From positions 48,173,996 through 48,237,995 of the forward strand of contig CM068587.1 of assembly GCA_035048485.1 (NCBI GenBank): DNA of 64,000 nt, given 5' to 3'. The position numbers and the translations under genes were made by a program. Below, piece after piece: positions 49,201 to 61,200 of the stretch (position 1 is its first letter; each line of letters starts with the position of its first letter). The notes under the pieces were generated by a model. That model saw only the letters and a list, made by a program, of their open reading frames with translations, had not been told where the DNA came from and did no database searches. The stretch comes from Pteria penguin. Lineage: Eukaryota > Mollusca > Bivalvia > Pterioida > Pteriidae.

Positions 49201-52200
49201 CGTCTGTTTGTTTGTTTGTCTGTCTGTTGTCAACTTTAACCTTGGCTATAACTTTTGAACCGTGAGGAATAGAGATTTCATATTGTACTCCACTAATAAA
49301 ACCCTTTCAACTTTTGACCTTGACAATGACCTTCACGCTAAAATAACTTTTTGGAATTTGGTGCCACCGGGGGCATTAGTGTTTCACAAACACAGCTTGT
49401 TCATATGATATTTATTCTGTATCATGTATTTGTACTAGTACCTCACACAGATCTTAGTAAACTCCATTATTTACAGATCTTTCGAGTCATTGTGTGAAGG
49501 ATAACCAAGGTATCCAGGAGCTCATTGACCGTGGTAACGAAAATCGAACCACTGCTGCCACCTATATGCACGATCACAGCAGTCGTAGTCATGCCATCTT
49601 CACCATTAACTTCACTCAGGTAAGCAAAAATTGTGATTTGTCTAACTCAGGTAAGCAAAAATTGTGACTTGTCTCACGCAGATAAGCAAAATGTGACTTA
49701 CCTCACTCAGGTAAGCATACTGTGACTTACCTTACTCAGGTAAGCATACTGTGACTTACCTTACTCAGGTAAGCATACTCTGACCTACCTTACTCAGGTA
49801 AACATACTGTGACTTACCTTACTCTGGTAAACATATTGTGACTTAGCTTACTCAGGTAAACACACTATGACTTGTCTCACTCTGGTAAGCATACTGTGAT
49901 TTACCTTACTCAGATAAACATACTGTGACTTACCTTACTCTGGTAAACATACTGTGACTTAGCTTACTCAGATAAACATACTGTGACTTAGCTTACTCAG
50001 ATAAACATACTGTGACTTCCCTTACTCAGGTAAGCATACTGTGACTTACCTTACTCAGGTAAACATACTGTGACTTACCTTACTCTGGTAAACATACTGT
50101 GACTTAGCTTACTCAGGTAAGCATACTGTGACTTAGCTTACTCTGGTAAGCATACTGTGACTTACCTAACTCAGGTAAACATACTGTAACTTACCTTACT
50201 CAGGTAAGCATACTCTGACTTACCTTACTCTGGTAGACATACTGTGATTTACCTTACTCAGATAAACATACTTTGACTTACCTTACTCAGGTAAACATAC
50301 TGTGACTTAGCTTACTCAGATAAACATACTGTGACTTCCCTTACTCTGGTAAGCATACTGTGACTTACCTTACTCGGGTGTGCATACTATGATTTACTTT
50401 ACTCGGGTAAGCATGCTTTGATTAATTTCACTCACTCAGGTAAGCGTTTACATTTTCGAGTACACATCGGCGATAAGGTTTTATTATCGGGAGATGAGTA
50501 CCGAAAAAAAAAGCCTAAGAAGGGAATAAGGGGTTAGGGAGGATATAGATGAAAAATACCAGGATCCCAGAGACGCTTGTCTGTTTGGGAAAAATTAAAG
50601 GATTTCCGACATTCGATTTCAGATATAATTATATTTCTGTTTACGTCCTACTGTATATTGATAGTTCACTTGAAAACAAAATGAATGAACTTACGATAAA
50701 TTTGGGGCAAAAAGAAAAAAGGGAAGGGGGTTGGTTGCTGCCCCTCGGAATTTTCAACTGGTTTTCCTTTTAGAGATTTTAGTTTAGTATTGCCACTTGC
50801 TATACAGAAGTTGTTTTGATCGTTTTTCGTATAGGATTGTATTGGTCATTTTAAATTTGTTTGCTTTGAGTTGAATCATTAGTCCTCCTGGCTGGTTTTA
50901 TATGAATATTATCAGAATGAAGAAACGGCTTTAATAAAGCAAGGAAATCAGTTATTTTTTCTCATTGAATATTAGTGCAGTGATTCATATGCAGTATACT
51001 AATGCTCTCAGTGCATTTGCAGTTCAGGATATGCATTGCAAAGTAACCTCAAAGATCAAATGCCAACTTAGGTACATATATATAAAAATGTATCAAATAC
51101 TTGAAGTGTCAGAAATCTCTTGAAAGGAGCTTCATGACCACAAGCCTCGGGAAAGTTTTATTATACATAGGTAGAACAAAAGAAAGGTTTTCTTGTGCTC
51201 TCTCTGGCGAGCGTGTGAATAAAGTAATACAGATATATATGCATTGTTATTCTGACTGAATCATTTAAAAATTACCATTAATCAGCATTGGGCCGAGGAT
51301 TTAAAAATCACACCGTCATTGTTTTATGTTTATCTTCATAAGTCTAACACCCCTTTAGGCGTCCATTCTTCTGGAAGAATCAAAAGTATAACGGATTAAT
51401 TTCTTTTCCCTTTCATATAAGTGGAACAATAAGTTTAATGCGGCTTGGTGTGTTGTGATACAGACTTGTCAAAATATATGACTTCTTAAATGCTATTATA
51501 TTTATCATAATAATTATAATAAAAGAATTTATAATAATAATAATGGTAGAGCTTATAATTCAGCAATGAAAGGTATCGAATATTTCAGGAATTTTTAGGT
51601 GCTGTGATTTTGTATTTTTATACCCCCACCTCTCTAAAGACGGATTTATATGCGATTCACTTTGTTCGGGCTAAGTTAGTATACGTTCATCTCTCCAGAT
51701 CTTACCTAGTCTAAAGTGATTTAGTCAGTCACTTTGCGATAGTTTGAACAAGACTCCACCCAAATATTCCTCAAACTTATATTATGACTTAAACTCAAAG
51801 TCATTTGACCTATTTCAAGGTCGCCATAGACATTGCTTAACTCATCGTGCGGGCTACAATCAGTCATTTTGTAATAGATCTTGAAGAAACTTCAGAACCT
51901 AAGGGTGTATTATGGGCTAAGCCCAAGGTCATGGCCTCAACCCAATGCCACGTGACCTATTTCATGGTTGCTGCAGAGACCATCTGATCATGTTGACTAT
52001 AAGTCAGTCACTTTGGGATAGATCCTTACCAAACTTTGTGCAGATATTTATAAAATCTAAAGACAGACTTTGACTCAAGGTCATGTGACCTATTTCAGGT
52101 TGTTGCTGGAGAGACATTGCTTAAATCTTTGAGCGGACTATAAATCAGTCACTTTGTAATAGATCTTAACCAAACTTCAAACAAATATGCCTCAGAACCT

Positions 52201-55200
52201 AAAGGCATGTCATGACCCTGACCCAATGCCACGTGACCGATTTCAAAGATACGGGTATTATCAGTCATCTGTAATGACCTTTCTAGTATAACTAGTATAT
52301 ACGATCATTATGCGAAACCAACATTTCGTGTTTTCATAAGAGCCCCACAATGATGAGAGTGCCGTGATAGTGTATAAGAGTCATGTTTTGTCTTTCCGTC
52401 AGTCCATCTGACAGTCCGTCCGTCAGTCATCACATTAGTTGCGACAACACAGATTTTCAACATACAGGTTTCATAATTTTCTTGAGAGTTTTTTTTTCAA
52501 TTTTATCAGAGATTTCCCTACTTTAACTTGTTGACAAGTATGTTCAGTTACGAGTTTGAATTTCAATATACCATGATATAGCCTGCAAAATGTAGAAACA
52601 CTTAGAGATCGCTATATCCATGTGTTCGTCTATCACACTTCAGAGTGAAAACGCTGACATGCTTTGTCTAGACACGAATAAGCACAATATTTTAATAAAT
52701 TAACATAGCGTGGTCAATAAAAGTATGTTGTGAACATACAGTATCATTATGCCACTTTCACAATCATCCCTTTGTATATTGCCTCTTGATTTGACTGATA
52801 AAATGCATCAAAGTTGGAGCATTTCCAGTGCACAGGTTTCTGACGGTTTGTCATTTACACCTTGTTCTTTACATTTTGTATTAGACACAAAGACACTACA
52901 AACTCTCCGTCCCGTAGTATCTTTGACGTTGTCATTGCCCCGTCATCCGAAGCGCGGCCCACGTGACCGTCACTCTGGTGGAACTCGAGCCTTGCCACCC
53001 TATCATGAACATAACTCACCCATTCCACTTAATACAGAACTACTTCATACCATATTAAGAAGATTTTCGTACGACTCGATATAGTCGTTGAGCGGGCGAG
53101 GCTCAGTGGAGAGTGCGTATTTCTTGGTCGGCAGGTTTCGGGTTTGAACCCTTCCGGTGATCAGTCGGCGTCCTCTATTTCGGATGAGATGCCTGATGGT
53201 AAAAAGGAAGGTACCGTGCCACAATAGGCTTTGGCAGGGAGAAGAGTCCCCTTACTGCGGGTGGGCCCGTTCCTGAGGTCGCAATTTTTGTGTAAAGCCT
53301 TAGGAAGATTACATCCCCATGGAAGTGAAATAACCTTTGTATGACGGATAGCACGGATCGTGATGTAGTTTTTAAGCATTTGGCTTCTTGTAGAGAGGAT
53401 TTGGGTTCGATTTTTGGATTGCGCCGTATATTTTACATGTCAGTTACTTCTTGCTTGCCTGTCGTAAAAAAGATTGAAAATTGGTGAGAGCGACATGTAA
53501 CCCCTGGCAAACACCCCAAGTAAAGCAAAATTGAATATTTTGAATCATTATTTTAGTGCATTTGCTGTAGAAGTGTATGCATGTATAGCCACATGCAGTC
53601 TTTATGTAGTGCCTGTGTCATACCTGAAAAAATCCACAATCATGAATTTATGTACCTCCTCAGATGTCAGAAATAGAGTGCATCGTAAATGCACAACACA
53701 GAGGAAATTAATGCATTTTGACTTACTTCTTTTTGAACTAATGTTAACGGAGAAGTAAATATCTTTTAAAATTGCACTGAAAAATTCTGCATTTTGGTCT
53801 GATGTCAAATCAATTGCAGGGTCTTAACCTTATTGATGGTGCCGGTTTTAAAACAGCACCGGGTATTTGTTAAAGTACAAATCTGGTTGGATAAAACAAA
53901 GCATACCTCTGATCCTACAGTCTTTGATGTGAGGATTTAACATGCCAGGTCAACTAGATGACAAAGTAAATTTATGAATCCTGTTCAGAAAACGTTCTGT
54001 TTTCAAATTCTTAGGAAGCTAAAATGTACGTTCAGGGATAAACCGGTTTGATAGATTCGTGGATCTTATATCGAGAACACAATGTGATGCGACGATGTCC
54101 CCGTCTTAACCGTGCACGGCTTCGCTGTTCTGACGAGTCGTGCAGGATTTGACTCCCTACTCTAACTCAATATTTTCTTATATATTTGCTGGTAGTTTGT
54201 ATCAGGATTTCTTTTTTCCTCTGCCTCGAAATACAGACCCACGACATCATTATAGCATATCGTCTCCGGGCATGTTGCTAAGTTAAATGATTGGCATCAT
54301 TGCCATCATTACGCGCCATAATAGTGACATTTAGGTCGTTGTTTCTAGACAATTATCAGTTTATCATTTTCACAATGTGCTTCGACAAATTCATAATAAC
54401 AAACATGCTCTCCATCCAGTTCTGAATGGACAGGCAAAGCCCTGGGTTATTTGATAATGTTGAAATCTGCATAATTTATCGATATCGTCGTATCACTGTG
54501 AAATCATAGGTGGATGATCTTCAGTATTTGATAATTATAAACATATAAAATGGAGGATGAATTGGAAGCTATTAACTTAACGTCTGTAGTGGATGTGGCC
54601 ATCCAACAGGAGACGCCCACTCCTGCAGGGTATAATGGTTTCGCCTCCTATTCTCATGGGTCCGGTCTCTGACAATCTTATCAAAACCCGACTTGTGCTC
54701 CGTTCCTTTACGATACTCTCCGTGTACACGAAGAGTATCGTATATGAACGGAGTACAAGTCGCGTTTTAATAAGGTTGGGGCTCTGATTCCCAAGAGTCT
54801 GTAACTGCCTATTGTGGTACGTTCTTGTAGGCGTCACATTAACATAACAGTAGCTCATTATGCGAGCTGTGTTGGCTTTGAAACTGATTTTTTTCTTAAG
54901 GCGGGCTGCCTCTTTGATATGGAAGACAACTCTTACTTTAATGAGTTTCTGTATATTTTCATTATTTTTAATTTTTTCTTTTTTCAAATAGGAAAAGAAA
55001 TCATGAAAAAAAAAATAATGTATCAATTACAAATAATGTATTATTTTTTATTCTTGCCTTCGAAGCATAACGAATTAGGGATCATTTTTTCATATGCCTA
55101 GCTGTCGTTTCGTCTTTGAATCTATCTTTGCGTTACAGATTCGTGTACATGTATATGTACTTAAATTCATAGGCAGCACACTATTGTCAAGTAGAGTTGT

Positions 55201-58200
55201 TAGTCACAAAAATCATTTAAGATGCAGATGAAATCAAATTTCTTCATGCAATATTAATTAATTGCGCTTTTTTATGCAGGCCAAACTGGAAGATGATCTA
55301 CCACACGAGATCGTCAGCAAAATCCATCTGGTAGACTTGGCAGGAAGGTAAGAATGGATAAAATTACCGTCTCCAAGAAATGTATCATTAAGATAGTGCA
55401 TGGCTTTGATAGTATGATGCAATTTATAAAGATAAATCACAAAACAACGTTATTATTACGCAAAGATATTTATATTGGCCGCAAAAAGCAAAGAAGGTAT
55501 TGGGCATAAGCATCATCGCCAGAGATAGCGACTGCAACATCAAAGCGTCCATCGATAGTTTTACACATCAGGAAATGAAAATAAGAATATCTTTTTAGCT
55601 TCTATTCTTTTGTTCAAATAAACGGAAAGCGTGAAGAGGATTTTCATCATTAAATAGCTCTGCAAGTATCATTACACCCTATAAAACAAAGTATAATGGT
55701 TTAAAGGTGTGGCGAGAAGCAGGTAAAAGGCAATCCAATCTTATATAATGGACCAGAAAGGTGTGTATGGGAAAAGAATTTGTTATTGTGAATTTTGCGC
55801 GAGGTTATTAACACACCTAGATCGAAGGGAATTCTGTACTATGTTAGTGGAATTTAGGGCAACAACTGTTGGTGTTCTTAATTCAATGGCCGTGACGCAC
55901 TTGTTTGGAGAGACTTTTGTTTTTAACTTTGCTGGTCACTGGCAAATTAGATTTAAATCTTTAGTGATACGAAACATATTATATTTGGCATGAGATTTTC
56001 AAAACAATCAAAGGGGTTGACCAACGAAACTACTAAAACGGTATTATATTTCTGAAAAATTAAAATAGTACAAACCTCCTCTCCTCCAGAGAAGACTAAT
56101 ACTCATGTCAATGTCAGCACATATTCGTATAGATACCGGGAAAATTTCCTCAAGTTTTGTAACCAGGCCGTTTTGGAGTTTTGGGCCCTATCCCTTTGTA
56201 GCGGGTTTGTCGTTACGAATGTGAGGGGAAAGTAATATAAATTGTTTCCTACGTTTGTTTTGTACAGTCACGCTTGATTAACATGCTTTGTGACTCGTTG
56301 TAAGTTCTCGGCTTTGGTTAGTCGAGTTATGCCCATGTGGCTCAGCGTATGAAGTGCTGGGTACGTGACCGAGGGGTCACGGGTTCAACCCCCGTCGTGG
56401 ACACACCGGTGTTCTGTCATTCGGATGAGACGGTTAAAACAGAGAGCTCCCGTGTCACGTTAGGCGTGGCTGGTTAAAGATTCCTTACTGCGTGCGGCGG
56501 GTCCATTGCAAAGGTATAAATTTCTGTGCAATGCATCAGGCAGATGCCGCCACCATATACGTAAAAAAATCATATTTGAACGTAAAACAATAATCAACAT
56601 AGTATCAATCCATCTGTCAGGTTTCATTTATTCCATGAGTCTAACAAGAAGCGAAGGCCTGTCTGAGTGCCTGTGGCAAACTCAGTAGCTTACAAAACTC
56701 TAAAGCAATAATTCTAGTAAACAAATATGATATAAAGAGGTTATTTTATATACCTAATATATCTAACCGTAATCCGCTCCGCAAAACACCATCTGTGTCA
56801 ATACATCATAAATATGAATAACAAACCATTTATCAACAACGTATCATATATCAATGGATTTATCCTGCATTTAGAACATTAATCCAATTTGCATGTTTTT
56901 GTTAGGGCTTGAATCCACTAGTAAACGATTTAATCCCATTTTATAGGTTTTTTATTCCAACTTGTCATCCTACAAGTGGATTACTGCATTCCGTCAGAGC
57001 TAGGATTGTAACTTTCATTGTGATTAGAGTAATTTATTGTAAGTCCTTCACACTATCTATAGCGGGAAAATTGAACACTATTCAAGTATGCTAATCCGTA
57101 AGCCACTATCAGCGGTTTCCTTTGAATTTGTTAAACTTTATTCAGAAAGAATTTGACGGTTTTATCCTAGGCTTGGAATTGAATAAGAATTGTGTAGGAA
57201 ATTTAACATTTTAATGGTATTTGAAAGGAACTTACATTATTTTGATGATATGGACCTTCAGAAGCAGTTGGATATTTTTCGATATTTCAGCCCAAACATA
57301 AGCAGTGGTTAACACGTTTGAAGTTAAGGTTGAGTGACACGTATAAAGTATGGTTTCCTAACGACCCTCTTGCTAACAGTATCTAGTATACTGACATAGA
57401 TTTATTTGAACTACTATTTGAACTATTATTTTTATTTAGCCAATTTCCGTGTTTAACTCAATAATGTACATGTGCTACAGTCTCTGAAAAAGGACCGTTG
57501 GACCCCCAGTCATACATTACCCCATACTAAGATTTCCTTCCATGATGTTGATACTTTTGCATGATCTCATTCGTACAAGGATTATCGGTATCAAGTACCC
57601 CCCTCACTCGAGTTATCTTACAATCTTTTGTACAAATTTCACACTAGAAGTTGACCTCTAGCATAATGGGGTATTTCCGGATAAAAATGGACCATCTTAC
57701 ATACCCGTCAAATAACGCGCCCGTTATATGGGGAGAATTATCGCCGTCCATATCAATTTACCGAGTGGCCCTATCTCTCGTAGATCAGAAAAGACTACAA
57801 GATCGTACTGAATGCTGCGCACGAGTACTATCGCACAAAAACACGATGAAACCTGAATTGTAGATTATTCCGATACGGTTTTCATTGCAGCCTATCAACC
57901 GAGATATCAATAATGATCGGAGATTTCAATACGTGATCAATGTCTACTCAATGTCCATGTTGTGTTGGAATCCATAGAGCATGACTTTCTGCTTGTTGTA
58001 TTTCCCATTGATCATCCATACTTTCACCCCATTTAGGCCGGTAAAGCGAGTGACTCTTCCGATAAAAGGAGGGTTTTGATTCCGGGCTTCGTTTTATATT
58101 GATTCTGAATTCTGGGGTTTTTTTCCTGAATGCGATTTTTTTTTGTTGATATTTAACCTTTTTTTTTTTTGTTTAAAATTTATCAGCCACATTTTCGAAA

Positions 58201-61200
58201 ATACATATGAAAGATATTCTAATTCTTCTGTAAGTTAAGCCTATGTATTTTAACTTGTATATGTAGAATGAAAATGATTTACTCACTGCATAGGACATAT
58301 ATAGAAAGGGATCAATGATGAAACGCTGTCTTGATATTGTTTAATTTTATGCTCATTGCATTTACTAATAAAACTATTTGATTAATACTGTGTTCGTTTT
58401 CTTTTGTGATGTTGTGATGTATGTGGGGCATAGCGAAAATAAAGGATCATATTACCCTACGATCGTCTGTCTGTCAGTCTGTAACACTTACAACATGTGA
58501 CATAGAGGGAAGGACACTATTGTGGGGGGTCTTCATATTTACATCATTCCGAATCTCGGACGGTCCGGCCAAGAGACAAGCACATTACCGCCTTAGTTAC
58601 TTCGGTTCCACAACAATGTAGGGGTTTATTTTACTTACTAGCGGGTTACTCGCGTGTAAGCAGGCATTTTATTATACGGTGCATGCACTCTGTCTGTCGC
58701 ATCCAAACCGGTAAAAATAAGATTCCATGTCAAACATGTTTTAAGTGTTTATTTTGAAAATAATTGTCTACGACGCGCAAAAAATTATTGAGGAGAATTT
58801 CATTCTTTTATACTGATCCAATAGGGCAAAGAAAGACATATCTCTTATTTAAATGAAACAGCCCACTACTCATTTACATATATATCATAAAACGTTGAGA
58901 GATCATTAAAAATAGATAAACTACACCCATCTCCGACACTGGGACTTGTCGCAATATAATATATAAACGGTTATGGATGTGTTTTCCTGCTAAATGAATT
59001 CCCCACCCTGATCAGAGTGATGACTATAGGTTATAAAGTTATTGATATATAGAGAGCTTTATGTCGGAATATTGATTAAAGTTGGATAGATTACTTGTGT
59101 CATTAGTCTGAACTCAAATTGGCAGCTTTTGATTATGCATGATGTGTAGGACAAAGTTATAGAAGTCAAATTCATTATTCTACCTGATCGATGAGTCTTG
59201 GGCATATAAGAAACTGAGAAGGGATGTTGCTTCACCTCGTCATCGGTAGCAGTTCAAAAAGTTTCGTAAATTCAATTACACGATTTTGGTTCTTGTTCTT
59301 ATTTTTATGCCCCCGCCATATACGTATATGGCCAGGGGCATATAGTATTGCACTTCGCCGTCATTTCGTCGTGTATTTTGTCTTTGCAACTCCCCCTAAA
59401 CTCTTCGGAGGATTTTAATGAAACTGGGTAGAAATAAATATCACAATATGTAGATGTGCATATTGTAAGGGGAAGCCTGTCGAAAAATTTGTACAGGATG
59501 TATAGCTCTTGGACTGAGACTTTGCTGCCGGTGGGGCATTTGTGACGCACCAGTCAGTCGTCATAAATCCTATTTGTGTGATATGTGGTCCAGCCGTACG
59601 TGTTCGAATTGAGTGCAGCTCATCCCTTGTATCGTCTAGAAAATGATGCAGCCAATTTTTGTATGACTGTACGTTGTCATGTAATTCTCCTCTGAGATTT
59701 TTCATCACATAAAGTGCATTTCTTTCTTTGTGATGTGGAAGTCAGGAATGCGCAGTTTAGGCACTGGATATTTTTTCTTGTTTTATGATATCTCTTGCAG
59801 TGCATCTGTAAGATAATGATTCATTTCGTTTAAACATCTAGATGATTAAGTATTCTGAAGAGAATGATTTTAACAATGTCAAGGTCGCTGTGACAGATAT
59901 TAATTAACAGATACATATGTTTGTGTAGATAACTTTCCTAACTGATCGTAAGCCAAGTCTGCAATACAGCTACCTGATGGATCTTAATATGATTTACAGA
60001 AAATCTTTGTTTATTTTCAGTGAGCGTGCGGATCCTAATTACAGTGCCAATTACAAGGGGAGGTTAAAAGAAGGGTCCAATATTAATAAATCTCTAGTGA
60101 CATTGGGCAATGTAATAAAAACATTAGGTAAGGCTTTCCAGGCTTCTCTAGTGACATTGGGCAATGTAATAAAAACATTAGGTAAGACTTTCCAAGCTTC
60201 TCTAGTGACATTAGGCAATGTAATAAAACATTCGGTAAGGCTTTCCAAGCTTCTCTAGTGACATTGGGCAATGTAATAAAAACATTAGGTAAGGCTTTCC
60301 AAGCTTCTCTAGTGACATTGGGCAATGTAATAAAAACATTAGGTAAGGCTTTCCAAGCTTCTCTAGTGACATTAGGCAATGTAATAAAAACATTGGGTAA
60401 GGCTTTCCAAGCTTCTCTAGTGACATTGTGCGATGTAATAAAACATTAGGTAAGGCTTTCCAAGCTTCTCTAGTGATATTGGGCAATGTAATAAAAACAT
60501 TAGGTAAGATTTTCCAAGCTTCTCCAGTGACATTGTGCGATGTAATAAAATATCAGATAAGGCTTTCCAAGCTTCTCTAGTGACATTAGGCAATGTAATA
60601 AAAACATTGGGTAAGGCTTTCCAAGCTTCTCTAGTGACATTGGGCAATGTAATAAAAACATTAGGTAAGGCTTTCCAAACTTCTCTAGTGACATTGTGCG
60701 ATGTAATAAAAACATTAGGTAAGGCTTTCCAAACTTCTTTAGTGTAATTAGGCAATGTAATTAAACATTCGGAAAGGCTTTCCAATCTTCTTTAGTGACA
60801 TTGGGCAATGTAGTAAAAACATTAGGTAAGCCTTTCCAAGCTTCTCTAGTGACATTGGGCAATGTAATAAAACATTAGGTAAGGCTTTCCAAGCTTCTCT
60901 AGTGACATTGGGCAATGTAATAAAAACATTGGGTAAGGCTTTCCAAGCTTCTCTAGTGACATTGGGCAATGTAATAAAACATTAGGTAAGGCTTTCCAAG
61001 CTTCTCTAGTGACATTAGGCAATGTAGTAAAAACATTAGGTAAGGCTTTCCAAGCTTCTCTAGTGACATTGGGCAATGTAATAAAAAACATTAGGTAAGG
61101 CTTTCCAAGCTTCTCTAGTGACATTGGGCAATGTAATAAAAACATTGGGTAAGGCTTTCCAAGCTTCTCTAGTGACATTGGGCAATGTAGTAAAAACATT

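Larger units (their letters stand above)
50450..55279 (+). other. Remainder of kinesin intron 8
   Basis: It holds a degenerate roughly 140-bp tandem repeat (51726-52260), a SINE (53085-53345) and a dispersed repeat with a foldback insertion (54590-54830). Otherwise it is AT-rich and featureless to my eye. Confidence 0.6.
55348..60020 (+). other. Kinesin intron 9
   Basis: It contains a full SINE (56330-56605) and a dispersed repeat (59304-59560). Around 58410-58630 there are words (ggggcatagcg, gtctgtctgtcagtctg) like those of the gggggcat family. Otherwise nothing is recognised. Confidence 0.6.

Noticed and set aside
49612..50449. CRISPR-like array
   Set aside because: Units are contiguous with no unique spacers, and the setting is a eukaryotic intron.
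54577..55026. 149-codon minus-strand frame
   Set aside because: It runs through the foldback element and dispersed repeat; no domain seen.
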